From positions 1-64,000 of the forward strand of contig CABSIK010000003.1 in NCBI GenBank assembly GCA_902477755.1: DNA of 64,000 nt. Direction: 5' to 3'. Below are positions 1 to 8,217 of the stretch, in pieces (positions within the stretch are counted from its first letter, which is position 1; each line of letters starts with the position of its first letter). Source of the stretch: an uncultured Clostridia bacterium (lineage in GTDB: Bacteria; Bacillota; Clostridia; Lachnospirales; Anaerotignaceae). Under the pieces are notes generated by a model, which was not told where the DNA came from, did no database searches, and saw only the letters and a program-made list of their open reading frames with translations. Position numbers and translations under genes: made by a program.

Positions 1-80
1 AATTGACTATGGGTTGTAAGTTTATTTCTGCTGTTTAGTTTTCAAGGATCAGTCTGTTCCGCTTTTTTAGCGGCGAGTGA
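1..80 (-). promoter_or_regulatory. Leader of a leftward, probably rRNA, operon
   Basis: Read on the minus strand, the segment has a small hairpin (CCGCT/AGCGG, 59-73) followed by GATCCTTGAAAAC (38-50). That string resembles the boxB/boxA-type leader found ahead of Bacillota rRNA genes. It lies just downstream of four leftward promoters. The rRNA gene itself would be outside the window, so this identity is inferred. Confidence 0.55.
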
Positions 81-81
81 T

Positions 82-110
82 ATCTTATCACTCTTTCATT
101 TTTCTGTCAA
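82..110 (-). promoter_or_regulatory. Tandem leftward promoter 1
   Basis: Minus strand TTGACA (105-110), 17-bp spacer, TAAGAT (82-87). It is the promoter closest to the putative rRNA leader. About six bases after the -10 comes CGCCG, a variant of the CGCTG found at the same place in the other three copies. Confidence 0.65.
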
Positions 111-178
111 GTTCTTTTTTCTGGACAATTTCTTTTCAGAGAGAAGATCTTGTCTGCCAAGTTTTGACAGCGAAAATT

Positions 179-207
179 ATTTTATCAGAAAGCTTTTCGC
201 TTGTCAA
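179..207 (-). promoter_or_regulatory. Tandem leftward promoter 2
   Basis: Minus strand TTGACA (202-207), 17-bp spacer, TAAAAT (179-184), then TTTTCGCTGTC near the expected start site. It lies 97 bp upstream of promoter 1 and shares the post -10 CGCTG motif. Confidence 0.65.
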
Positions 208-261
208 GAACTTTTTTTATTTTTTCTTTGCTGCTTTCTTTGTGTTTCAGCAGCGAATAGT

Positions 262-290
262 ATGTTACCACATCGTTTCCGATCTGTCAA
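262..290 (-). promoter_or_regulatory. Tandem leftward promoter 3
   Basis: Minus strand TTGACA (285-290), 17-bp spacer, TAACAT (262-267), then ATTCGCTG. It is exactly 83 bp from promoter 2. Confidence 0.65.
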
Positions 291-344
291 CAACTATTTT
301 CAATTTTTTTAGAACTTTTTCGCTGTGCTCCGACAGCGAAATAT

Positions 345-373
345 ATATTACCATCGACTTCTGGTTCTGTCAA
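345..373 (-). promoter_or_regulatory. Tandem leftward promoter 4
   Basis: Minus strand TTGACA (368-373), 17-bp spacer, TAATAT (345-350), then ATTTCGCTGTC. It is exactly 83 bp from promoter 3. The upstream side (roughly 374-500) is A/T-rich and could act as an UP element. Confidence 0.65.
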
Positions 374-506
374 CACTTTTTATGGTTCTTTTGGAAGTAC
401 ATTGCATTCTCTATCTCCGACAACTTTTTCTTTTTTATTTATTAGGAAAGAATCCATTCGATTTCCTACTTTTCCTGTGGAAAATCTTAATTTTTTCGAA
501 AAACCG

Positions 507-535
507 TTGACAAATCCTGCCTATGGGCGTATGAT
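507..535 (+). promoter_or_regulatory. Promoter of the M-box/mgtA transcript
   Basis: TTGACA (507-512), 17-bp spacer, TATGAT (530-535). The predicted start near 542 is about 10 nt before the riboswitch. It is divergent from the leftward promoter array. Confidence 0.75.
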
Positions 536-550
536 GAACCCGAAAAGAAT

Positions 551-690
551 AGTTCCGGTAGGTAAGGCTACTACAGGGATATGGACTGCTGCCGCAAAAT
601 GATGGAGACATCATGCGATGGTTTGAACAGGTTACATCGAAACCAAGGTGTAGCATAACGCAGTTTCACCGCCCTGCAGAGCTAAAGCTC
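551..690 (+). ncRNA. M-box (ykoK) magnesium riboswitch
   Basis: The segment carries the conserved M-box blocks in order: GGTAGGTAAGGCT, the GGATATGGACTGCTGCC block, AACAGGTTACATCGAAACCAAGG, and GCAGAGCTAAAGCTC at the 3' end. M-box RNAs fold around Mg2+ and promote termination when Mg2+ is plentiful. Here the 3' end of the RNA overlaps the 5' arm of a terminator, and the downstream gene is an Mg2+ P-type ATPase, so sensor and target match. Confidence 0.93.
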
Positions 691-747
691 GAAACGGTTG
701 CATTTAAAAATGGCATTTGATTTTCCGTACAACCGTTCGAGTTTTTA
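688..747 (+). terminator. M-box expression-platform terminator
   Basis: CTCGAA-ACGGTTG (688-700) pairs with CAACCGT-TCGAG (730-741) with one bulge, followed by a short U tract. The 5' arm overlaps the conserved M-box tail, as expected for a Mg2+-dependent switch. Confidence 0.85.
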
Positions 748-780
748 CGGATTTTTTTATGCAAAAAAAGAGGTGAGATT

Positions 781-882
781 ATGGACGCAGGTCATCCAGA
801 CAATTACAACTCCATCCAGCGGGCAAACCAGTCAAACTGTTTTATGGAACAGATGGGCATGACATCTGTATCCGTAATCTAG
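781..882 (+). CDS. Leader ORF 1 of mgtA (33 codons)
   Basis: ATG at 781 follows an AGAGGTGAGA ribosome site with good spacing. The product begins MDAGHPDNY and ends GMTSVSVI. A 7-bp hairpin (849-855 with 863-869) lies inside the ORF, and a terminator-like hairpin follows at 966-994. The start region (GAGGTGAGA, then ATGGACGCA) is almost the same as that of the second leader ORF at 1072, so the two look like a duplicated unit. I recognise no family. Its place between the M-box terminator and the Mg2+ pump suggests a regulatory leader peptide, by analogy with enterobacterial MgtL, which it does not resemble in sequence beyond its acidic start. Confidence 0.5.
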   Translation: MDAGHPDNYNSIQRANQSNCFMEQMGMTSVSVI

Positions 883-965
883 TTTCTTTCTGAAAATATA
901 AGATCGAAAAATTGGCATTGCACCGCTTTTCCACTGCCCTTTTATTGGGCTGTTTCGAAATTTTG

Positions 966-994
966 AAAACACGTTTTTCATGCGGTGTTTTTTT
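966..994 (+). terminator. Possible second attenuator terminator
   Basis: AAAACAC (966-972) pairs with GTGTTTT (985-991), and the T run extends to 994. The stem is weak (7 bp) with a 12-nt loop. It lies between leader ORFs 1 and 2, so it could end transcripts that pass the M-box terminator. Confidence 0.4.
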
Positions 995-1071
995 GCGCCC
1001 TTTTTTCGGAAAAATCCCCCTGATTTCAGGGTTTTCATAGATCATTTCAAACAAAAAGCGAGGTGAGAAGC

Positions 1072-1158
1072 ATGGACGCAGAAGGCAGTAGCAGTACAAA
1101 AACAACAGAACGAAGGCAAGAGGCTGAACGTCCTCCCGCGGACATGCTTCCGCTTTAA
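1072..1158 (+). CDS. Leader ORF 2 of mgtA (28 codons)
   Basis: ATG at 1072 is preceded by GCGAGGTGAGAAGC. The product begins MDAEGSSSTK and ends ERPPADMLPL, so it has an acidic start and a Pro-Pro pair near the end. It shares its first three codons and its ribosome site with leader ORF 1. Both arms of a 17-bp hairpin (1096-1113/1162-1178) involve this ORF: the 5' arm is coding and the 3' arm starts four bases after the stop. A ribosome that stalls or aborts here would therefore change folding ahead of mgtA. Function is inferred from layout only. Confidence 0.5.
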   Translation: MDAEGSSSTKTTERRQEAERPPADMLPL

Positions 1159-1178
1159 TCATCGTTCTTTGTTTTTGT
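1096..1178 (+). promoter_or_regulatory. Long hairpin spanning leader ORF 2
   Basis: Bases 1096-1113 pair with 1162-1178 over 17 bp with a single bulged C (1106). The 3' arm is U-rich (TTTGTTTTTGT). A second small hairpin (GCGGA/TCCGC, 1138-1153) sits in the loop. The 5' arm is inside leader ORF 2, so the stem and translation of that ORF exclude each other. Confidence 0.6.
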
Positions 1179-1227
1179 CTATACAATCCAAAACCATAAA
1201 AATTTGAGAACATGGAGGTATGGACCT

Positions 1228-3945
1228 ATGAAAAAAACATTGAAAGAAAGAATCCTCAAAACAAAAATCGCAGCAGACATGGTTCGCCGTGATCAGATCA
1301 ATGACAGACTGAAATTTGCCGCAGAAAATTCCAGAAAAAATGTATTCGCTGCTCTGAGCACTTCTCAGGAAGGTCTGGCAGACGAACAGGTGGAACAGCT
1401 GCGGGAACTCCATGGTGACAACAACGTAACCCATGGCAAAAAAGAATCTCTCTTTAAAAGACTTTGCAACGCATTCATCAATCCTTTTACCGCAATCTTA
1501 TTTGTTCTGGCAATCGTTTCCGCCTGCACAGAAATCATCTGGGCAGCTCCTGGCGAAAAAGATGCCACAACCGTTATCATCATCACTGTTATGGTACTGG
1601 TATCCGGTATCCTGCGTTTTGTGCAGGAAACACGCAGCGGCAATGCAGCAGCAAAGCTGTCTGCCATGATTCATACAACGGCGGCCGTTACCAGAAAACA
1701 TCACGGCACACAGGAAATCCCCATGGATGAAATCGTTGTAGGCGACATCGTTACTCTGTCTGCCGGCGACATGATTCCTGCGGATCTGCGCATCGTAACA
1801 GCAAAAGACCTGTTCATCAGTCAGTCCGCTCTGACAGGCGAAAGCGAACCTGTGGAAAAACTGCCTCAGAAACAGAAAATCACAGGTGCCATCACAGAAG
1901 CATCCAATCTGGCTTTCATGGGCAGCAATGTCATCAGCGGCAGCGCAACAGGCGTTGTTATCGCAACCGGCAACGACACTATGCTGGGTGACATGGCAAA
2001 ACATCTGTCCGAAAAACCTGCAAAAACTTCTTTTGAAAAAGGCGTAAACTCTGTTTCCTGGGTGCTGATCCGCTTCATGCTTATCATGGTGCCCATCGTA
2101 CTGTTCCTGAATGGCTTTGCCAAAGGGGACTGGCTCAATGCAGCCCTCTTTGCCATTTCCATTGCCGTTGGTCTGACACCGGAAATGCTCCCTATGATTG
2201 TTACCACCTGTCTGGCAAAAGGTGCTGTTGCCATGAGCCACCAGAAAGTAATCATCAAAGACCTGAACGCCATCCAGAACCTTGGTTCCATTGACGTTCT
2301 GTGCACAGACAAAACCGGCACACTGACAAAAGACAAAGTAGCTCTGGAATATCACCTGAATGTAATGGGGGAAGAAGATGACCGCATCCTGCGTCATGCT
2401 TTCCTGAACAGCTACTACCAGACAGGGCTGAAAAACCTTATGGATAAAGCCATCATCGAACGTACTCACGCACTCATCGAAAGAACACCTGCTTTTGCCG
2501 TACTGGAAAACAACTATACAAAAGTAGATGAAATCCCCTTCGACTTTGAACGCCGCCGCATGAGCATCGTAGTTGCAGACAAAAAAGGCAAGACACAGAT
2601 GATTACAAAAGGTGCCATCGAAGAAATGCTGTCTATCTCCGCCTTCGTGGAATACCATGGCGAAGTGGTAGAACTGACAGACGAAATGAAAAAAATGGTT
2701 CTGGCAAAAGTAAACGACCTGAACAACAACGGTATGCGTGTACTGGGTATCTCCCAGAAAACAAATCCCTCCCCTGTTGGTGCCTTCTCCGTGGCAGATG
2801 AAAACAACATGGTTCTCATTGGGTATCTGGCATTCCTGGATCCTCCCAAAGAAACCACAGCTGCCGCAGTGAAAGCACTGCAGGAATACGGTGTAGCCGT
2901 AAAAATCCTCACAGGTGACAATGAAAAAGTAACAAAATATATCTGCAAACAGGTAGGTCTGTCCGTAGACCGTATCCTCACAGGTGACCAACTGGACGAT
3001 ATGACAGACACAGAACTGGCAAAAGCAGCAGAAAACACCACCATTTTTGCAAAACTTTCTCCTCTGCAGAAAGCAAGAGTGGTAACACTGCTCCGTGAAA
3101 ACGGTCACAGCGTTGGCTACATGGGCGACGGCATCAATGACGCTGCTGCCATGAAAGCATCCGACGTAGGTATCTCTGTAGATACTGCCGTAGACATTGC
3201 AAAAGAATCCGCAAATGTTATTTTGCTGGAAAAAGACCTGATGGTACTGGAACAGGGCATCATCGAAGGCAGAAAAACCTATGCAAACATGATCAAATAC
3301 ATCAAAATGACTGCTTCCTCCAACTTCGGGAATATGTTCTCCGTATTGGCAGCATCTGCATTCCTGCCTTTCCTGCCTATGGCTTCCATCCATCTGATTC
3401 TGCTGAATCTGATCTACGACATCTCCTGCACTGCAATTCCTTGGGACAACGTAGACGCAGAATTTTTGAAAGAACCTCGAAAATGGGACGCTTCTTCTGT
3501 CAGCAAATTCATGCTGTGGATTGGACCTACCAGCTCCGTATTTGACATCGTAACTTATCTGGTAATGTACTTCGTGATCTGCCCTGCTGTATGCGGCGGT
3601 TCCTTCCATAGCCTTGACCCTGCATCCCAGACAATGTTCATTGCACTGTTCCAGGCAGGCTGGTTTGTAGAATCCATGTGGAGCCAGACTCTGGTTATTC
3701 ACATGATCCGCACCCCCAAACTCCCCTTCCTGCGCAGCCGTGCTTCCGTTCCCGTTGTACTGCTGACATTCACCGGCATTGCCGTTCTGACTGCCATTCC
3801 TTTCCTGCCCTTCGGCACACACATCGGTCTGGCAGCACTGCCTCCCGTATACTTCACATGGCTGGCAGGCATCATCATTGCTTATGTGACACTGGCAACC
3901 ATCATGAAAAAACTGTATATCCGCAAATACGGCGAACTGCTGTAA
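1228..3945 (+). CDS. mgtA: Mg2+-importing P-type ATPase MgtA
   Basis: A P3B-type ATPase of 905 residues that takes up Mg2+ across the cytoplasmic membrane at the cost of ATP. The start is the ATG eight bases after GGAGGT (1214-1219). Visible signatures are TGES in the actuator domain (about 203-206), the phosphorylated Asp in DKTGTLT (about 361), KGA in the nucleotide domain, and GDGINDA (about 633). Two hydrophobic pairs precede the catalytic core, and the C-terminal membrane block carries the NLIYD and IPWDNVD strings seen in MgtA/MgtB. The length is as usual for the family. It lies alone behind an M-box, a terminator and two leader ORFs. No terminator is obvious before the next promoter at 3981. 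Confidence 0.95.
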   Translation: MKKTLKERILKTKIAADMVRRDQINDRLKFAAENSRKNVFAALSTSQEGLADEQVEQLRELHGDNNVTHGKKESLFKRLCNAFINPFTAILFVLAIVSACTEIIWAAPGEKDATTVIIITVMVLVSGILRFVQETRSGNAAAKLSAMIHTTAAVTRKHHGTQEIPMDEIVVGDIVTLSAGDMIPADLRIVTAKDLFISQSALTGESEPVEKLPQKQKITGAITEASNLAFMGSNVISGSATGVVIATGNDTMLGDMAKHLSEKPAKTSFEKGVNSVSWVLIRFMLIMVPIVLFLNGFAKGDWLNAALFAISIAVGLTPEMLPMIVTTCLAKGAVAMSHQKVIIKDLNAIQNLGSIDVLCTDKTGTLTKDKVALEYHLNVMGEEDDRILRHAFLNSYYQTGLKNLMDKAIIERTHALIERTPAFAVLENNYTKVDEIPFDFERRRMSIVVADKKGKTQMITKGAIEEMLSISAFVEYHGEVVELTDEMKKMVLAKVNDLNNNGMRVLGISQKTNPSPVGAFSVADENNMVLIGYLAFLDPPKETTAAAVKALQEYGVAVKILTGDNEKVTKYICKQVGLSVDRILTGDQLDDMTDTELAKAAENTTIFAKLSPLQKARVVTLLRENGHSVGYMGDGINDAAAMKASDVGISVDTAVDIAKESANVILLEKDLMVLEQGIIEGRKTYANMIKYIKMTASSNFGNMFSVLAASAFLPFLPMASIHLILLNLIYDISCTAIPWDNVDAEFLKEPRKWDASSVSKFMLWIGPTSSVFDIVTYLVMYFVICPAVCGGSFHSLDPASQTMFIALFQAGWFVESMWSQTLVIHMIRTPKLPFLRSRASVPVVLLTFTGIAVLTAIPFLPFGTHIGLAALPPVYFTWLAGIIIAYVTLATIMKKLYIRKYGELL

Positions 3946-3980
3946 TATATAGAAAAAAGGAACATTTTTCAAATTATGTA

Positions 3981-4010
3981 TTGACAAATGTCCTTCTGGC
4001 ATGGTATAAC
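3981..4010 (+). promoter_or_regulatory. Promoter of the trpB2 T-box transcript
   Basis: TTGACA (3981-3986), 18-bp spacer, TATAAC (4005-4010). The start would be near 4017, at the head of the T-box leader. Confidence 0.8.
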
Positions 4011-4019
4011 TTTTGAAAA

Positions 4020-4286
4020 GCAGAAACCGATGAAAGAGTGTAAGTACCTTTTCCGGAAGCTGTTTCCAGAGAGCTGTGGATGGTGAGAGCACAGCAGCAG
4101 TGGGATGAGGGAATGGGCTCTTGAGGGCAAACCGAAAACAGTAGGTGCGCCGGAGAACAACCTTCGTTAACAAAGGACGCATATGATCGTATGCATGAGT
4201 GGGCAGATTTTCTGCCAACGAGGGTGGCACCGCAGGATTTTACGCCTGTCCCTTTGACGATTACGTCAGGGACAGGCGTTTTTTTA
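4020..4286 (+). ncRNA. T-box leader of trpB2
   Basis: T-box signature AGGGTGGCACCGC (4221-4233), the stem I pieces AAGAGTGTAAGTA and GTGAGAGCAC, and a strong terminator (ACGCCTGTCCCT 4242-4253 with AGGGACAGGCGT 4268-4279, then T7). T-boxes read uncharged tRNA through a specifier codon. A TGG triplet directly follows the conserved GGGAA after stem I, which fits tRNA-Trp and the downstream gene. The specifier frame was not verified by folding. Confidence 0.9.
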
Positions 4287-4325
4287 TTTCAAAATCAGAA
4301 TCAACAAAAGAAAGGAGCAAGCACC

Positions 4326-5708
4326 ATGAACAAAGAAATCCCTTACAAAATTTATCTGGATGAACAGGAAATGCCAAAACAGTGGTACAATCTGCGGGCA
4401 GACATGAAAAACAAACCTGCTCCCCTGCTCAATCCCCATACACTGAAACCCATGACAGCAGAAGAACTCAGTCAGGTATTTTGTGAAGAACTGGTAAAAC
4501 AGGAATTGGACAACGACACCCCTTATATTGATATTCCCGAACCCATTTTGAAGTTCTATAAGATGTACCGCCCTGCACCTCTGGTGCGTGCTTATTGTCT
4601 GGAAGAAAAATTGCAGACACCTGCAAAAATCTACTATAAATTTGAAGGCAACAACACCAGCGGCAGCCATAAGCTCAATTCCGCCATTGCGCAGGCATAC
4701 TATGCAAAGGAACAGGGACTGAAAGGCGTCACCACAGAAACAGGTGCCGGACAATGGGGAACAGCCCTGTCCATGGCATGTGCTTACTTCGGTCTGGACT
4801 GTCAGGTTTATATGGTCAAATGCTCCTATGAGCAGAAACCTTTCCGCCGAGAAGTCATGCGCACCTATGGCGCGGCAGTGACCCCTTCTCCTTCTATGGA
4901 AACAGAAATCGGCAGAAAAATTCTTGCAGAGCATCCGGGCACTTCCGGCAGTCTGGGCTGTGCCATTTCTGAAGCTGTGGAAATGGCTGCAAAACAGGAT
5001 GGCTATCGTTATGTACTGGGCAGCGTTCTCAATCAGGTATTGCTTCATCAGACCATCATCGGTCTGGAAACCAAAGCCGCTTTGGATAAATACAGCGTGA
5101 AGGCAGATATGATCATCGGCTGTGCCGGCGGCGGCTCTAATCTGGGCGGACTCATTTCTCCTTTTATGGGCGAAAAACTCCGCGGCGAACGGGATTATCA
5201 GATCATCGCTGTGGAACCTGCTTCCTGCCCCAGCCTCACCAGAGGGAAATTCGCTTATGATTACTGCGATACAGGCATGGTAACCCCTCTCCAGAAAATG
5301 TATACATTGGGCAGCAACTTCATTCCCTCTGCAAACCACGCAGGTGGTCTGCGGTATCATGGCATGAGTTCTATCCTTTCTCAGCTGTATCATGATGGAC
5401 TCATGGAAGCACGCTCTGTGGAACAGACAGCCGTTTTTGCTGCCGCTACAGAATTTGCCCGGGTGGAAGGCATCCTGCCTGCCCCTGAAAGCGCCCATGC
5501 CATTTATGTAGCCATGGAGGAAGCGAAAAAATGCAAAGAAACCGGAGAAGAAAAAACCATCGTCTTTGGACTGACAGGTACCGGATATTTCGATATGTTT
5601 GCTTATGAAAAATTCAACAACGGCATCATGACGGACTATATCCCCACAGACGAAGATCTGAAACAGGGATTCGACGGTATTCCCCGTTTCCCCGGCAATG
5701 AATTTTGA
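4326..5708 (+). CDS. trpB: Tryptophan synthase beta chain 2 (TrpB2)
   Basis: PLP enzyme of 460 residues that condenses indole with L-serine to tryptophan. It is TrpB2-like, longer than TrpB1, with an N-terminal extension. The PLP lysine is in SGSHKLNSA (about K116), and the phosphate-binding glycine loop is GCAGGGSNLGG. The ATG follows an AAAGGAG site. No trpA or other trp gene is adjacent, so the enzyme may salvage indole rather than take it from an alpha subunit. This is inference from context and from what is known of TrpB2. It is regulated by the T-box in front of it, and a repeat element follows it. Confidence 0.92.
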   Translation: MNKEIPYKIYLDEQEMPKQWYNLRADMKNKPAPLLNPHTLKPMTAEELSQVFCEELVKQELDNDTPYIDIPEPILKFYKMYRPAPLVRAYCLEEKLQTPAKIYYKFEGNNTSGSHKLNSAIAQAYYAKEQGLKGVTTETGAGQWGTALSMACAYFGLDCQVYMVKCSYEQKPFRREVMRTYGAAVTPSPSMETEIGRKILAEHPGTSGSLGCAISEAVEMAAKQDGYRYVLGSVLNQVLLHQTIIGLETKAALDKYSVKADMIIGCAGGGSNLGGLISPFMGEKLRGERDYQIIAVEPASCPSLTRGKFAYDYCDTGMVTPLQKMYTLGSNFIPSANHAGGLRYHGMSSILSQLYHDGLMEARSVEQTAVFAAATEFARVEGILPAPESAHAIYVAMEEAKKCKETGEEKTIVFGLTGTGYFDMFAYEKFNNGIMTDYIPTDEDLKQGFDGIPRFPGNEF

Positions 5709-5753
5709 TTTTTCTCTCAACTTGCATACACAAAAAAGGAAGGTTTTAAAAAC

Positions 5754-5863
5754 AACTTCCCCTTAAGAAAACATAACAAATAAAATCTCAATACGAAAGC
5801 CAAAATCCCTTGTGATGATCAGGATTTTGGCTTTCTCTGTTTTCTTATGAAGATGTCCCTAAA
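5754..5863 (+). repeat. Interspersed repeat copy A (short form)
   Basis: Starts CAACTTCCCCTTAAG and ends TGTTTTCTTATGAAGATG. The inner stem GAAAGCCAAAATCC pairs with GGATTTTGGCTTTC. Compared with copy B it lacks the segment between two AAGAAAACAT direct repeats, as if deleted by recombination. It lies between the convergent genes trpB2 and the secreted protein. Confidence 0.85.
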
Positions 5864-5902
5864 CCTTCCTTTTTTCTTCTATATTTTATTTCATGGAAAA
5901 AA

Positions 5903-7066
5903 TCAGTTTTCCACTGTCATTGTCACTGTTTTTGTTGCGCTGTCCCACTGCAAAGCATCTGTAGACATGCCTGTTACGGTACACCAGTCACGCAGAGACA
6001 GGAACGCACGGTCATTTACTGTCTGAGATGCTGTTACCAATGTTGTTTCTTCCCCATTGATGGTGACTGTTTTGTCTGTTCCTTCTACAGGAATCACAAC
6101 AGTTGTATCATCATAAGTAATAGTTGCGATTTTGTCTTTCTGATTCCAGTCGATCTTCACGCCTTCTTTGGAAACATTCAGAAGTGCCCGCAAAGGCAGC
6201 ATGGTGTAACCGTCTTGGGAAAGATATGCAGGCGCATCCAATGCGATCCGTTCCCCATCATCTTTTACCAGATAAGTTTCCCCGATTTTAATCTGGAACA
6301 CATGGGTTTCTTCAGGTGTTTCCTCTGGTTTATCTTCCGGTTCTTCCGGCTTTTCATCCGGTTCTTCCGGCTTTTCTGTTACAGTTTTTTTGGAAAGTGT
6401 GATGGTTTCATAATCCTTGTCATATTCTTCACTGAAGTTCAGCCATTCATCTGTAGGCTTCGCAGGAGAACGATATGTCACCATGACCAGTCTGTCTTTA
6501 TCAATATACTGGAAATTATCCCCATCAGGGTCGTGGATTTCCACTTTTGCTGTGTCATAAATGTTTACTACGCCGTCTTTCCCTTTGGCTTCATCCACAT
6601 ACAGTACATGTCCTTCAGGATAAACTTCCAAAAATACACCATCTTCCAGATTGATGTCTCCCTGATATACATAAATCACGCTGGCAGAAGCACTCCCCGT
6701 CCGTACCACCAGATCATTGCCGCCTTTGACAGTCAAATCACCTTCCGCGTAAATGGCATGGAGACCATAACCGTCCACATTGATTTCACTATCTCCATCC
6801 AGATATAAAATGCTGTCCTCCGGCAGACAGATAGCAGCTTCTCTACTTAAATTATCGCTTTCATCTACTGTCAGCTTCAGACCATCTAAAGAAAGAATCC
6901 GTCCATCCGCATCCCAGTCCCAGCCATCACCGCTGACATCCGCATCTTGTTTGCGGAAATCATAATTTAAAATATTTGTTGTATCTGCCGCCAAAGCTGT
7001 CTGGGGCACCAGTCCCATAAGCATTGCCGCCGCAATCCCTGCACAAAGTACTTTCTTCTGTTTCAT
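5903..7066 (-). CDS. Secreted protein with copper amine oxidase-like N-domain
   Basis: 387 residues. A signal peptide (MKQKKVLCAGIAAAMLMG...ALA, cleaved near residue 27) is followed by a region of short beta repeats that resembles carbohydrate-binding or parallel-beta surface modules (about 30-190). Then comes a low-complexity EKPEEP/DKPEE linker (about 225-250) and a C-terminal copper-amine-oxidase N-terminal-like domain (about 255-387: YLSQDGYTMLPLRALLN, FLSLRDW). In Clostridia this last domain is a common cell-surface module without oxidase activity. The second ATG is chosen because it sits seven bases after AAGGAGG, whereas the first is only one base away. No enzyme core is visible. The gene appears monocistronic. 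Confidence 0.7.
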   Translation of the reverse strand: MKQKKVLCAGIAAAMLMGLVPQTALAADTTNILNYDFRKQDADVSGDGWDWDADGRILSLDGLKLTVDESDNLSREAAICLPEDSILYLDGDSEINVDGYGLHAIYAEGDLTVKGGNDLVVRTGSASASVIYVYQGDINLEDGVFLEVYPEGHVLYVDEAKGKDGVVNIYDTAKVEIHDPDGDNFQYIDKDRLVMVTYRSPAKPTDEWLNFSEEYDKDYETITLSKKTVTEKPEEPDEKPEEPEDKPEETPEETHVFQIKIGETYLVKDDGERIALDAPAYLSQDGYTMLPLRALLNVSKEGVKIDWNQKDKIATITYDDTTVVIPVEGTDKTVTINGEETTLVTASQTVNDRAFLSLRDWCTVTGMSTDALQWDSATKTVTMTVEN

Positions 7067-7260
7067 TTCCATTCCTCCTTCACATCTCTTTTTTTCATCA
7101 TACCATATTTTGCCGTATATTGCCGTTACGGTTTTATGACATTTGACGCAGAGAAACGTCCTTTCGTTCCCTCTTTGAAAAAACTTTTTGAAAGCTGGTA
7201 ATTTTCCTTATTTTCTTTTATAATAAGAGATTAGGAATGAGATAGAAAGAGAGGACATTT

Positions 7261-8205
7261 ATGAAATATATCAACGAATTGCGCGAAGGTGAAAACATCA
7301 TCGAACATTATCTGTGCAAAAGCAGACAGACTATGAAAAGCCGCAATGGCAAAAATTATCTGTCTTTGAAACTACAGGATAAAACAGGCATGGTGGACGC
7401 CAAAGTCTGGGATCTGAACAATGACATCCAGAGCTTTCAGGAAAACGACTTTATCAAAGTGGATGCTTTTGTCACCACATTCAACAACGAACTGCAGCTG
7501 AACGTAAAACGCATTCGCCGCAGTCGAGAAGGTGAATACGATCCTGCGGATTTTGTACCCAGTACCGATAAGAACATCGACGAAATGTACGATCAGCTCA
7601 TGGGCTATATCAAAACCATGAAAAATCCTTATCTGAAAAAACTGCTGGAAGAAATCTTCCTGCGTCATCCTGTTATCAGCAAGGAATTTAAATATCACTC
7701 CGCTGCAAAAGCCATGCACCACAGTTTCCGCGGCGGTCTGGTGGAACACACATTGTCTGTCACACAGCTTTGTGATTTTCTGGCACCTCGTTACAACTAT
7801 GTAAACCGTGATATCCTCGTGGCTTCTGCCATGCTTCACGACGTAGGCAAAGTGCTGGAACTTTCTGACTTCCCCACCAATGACTACACCGATGACGGTC
7901 AGCTGCTGGGACATCTGATTCTTGGCTCTGAGCTCATTCGGGACGCCGCTGCCAAAATTGATGGTTTCCCCAAACGTCTGGAATCCCTCATGAAGCATTG
8001 TATGCTGTCCCATCATGGGGAATATGAATACGGTTCTCCCAAACTGCCTTCCACACCTGAAGCTTTCCTGCTTCACTGCGCAGACAATCTGGATGCCAAA
8101 ACAAAAATGATCGAAGAAGCCCTTGATGCAGACAGCACCCAAGGTCACTGGGCTGGCTACAACCGTATGCTTCAGCGCAACCTGAGCCGTTCCGACTTTG
8201 AATAA
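7261..8205 (+). CDS. yhaM: 3'-5' exoribonuclease YhaM family
   Basis: 314 residues. An N-terminal OB fold (about 10-85, with KNYLSLKLQDKTG and DAKVWD) is followed by an HD phosphohydrolase domain with HHSFRGGLVEHT and AMLHDVGK. This is the YhaM/CBF1 layout, a cytoplasmic metal-dependent exonuclease acting on RNA and single-stranded DNA. The length matches the family. It is the first gene of a tight operon with the two halves of a Cas4-like nuclease and an rRNA methyltransferase (next start 12 nt after the stop). Confidence 0.88.
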   Translation: MKYINELREGENIIEHYLCKSRQTMKSRNGKNYLSLKLQDKTGMVDAKVWDLNNDIQSFQENDFIKVDAFVTTFNNELQLNVKRIRRSREGEYDPADFVPSTDKNIDEMYDQLMGYIKTMKNPYLKKLLEEIFLRHPVISKEFKYHSAAKAMHHSFRGGLVEHTLSVTQLCDFLAPRYNYVNRDILVASAMLHDVGKVLELSDFPTNDYTDDGQLLGHLILGSELIRDAAAKIDGFPKRLESLMKHCMLSHHGEYEYGSPKLPSTPEAFLLHCADNLDAKTKMIEEALDADSTQGHWAGYNRMLQRNLSRSDFE

Positions 8206-8217
8206 GCAGGTGGAACC

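Noticed and set aside
77..445. 122-codon frame at the left edge
   Set aside because: Phe/Ser-rich translation of an A/T-rich promoter region that carries four leftward promoters; no ribosome site.
1498..4230. Very long open frame opposite mgtA
   Set aside because: It is antisense to a clear P-type ATPase, is rich in Cys/His/Phe as a mirror of codon bias, and has no ribosome site.
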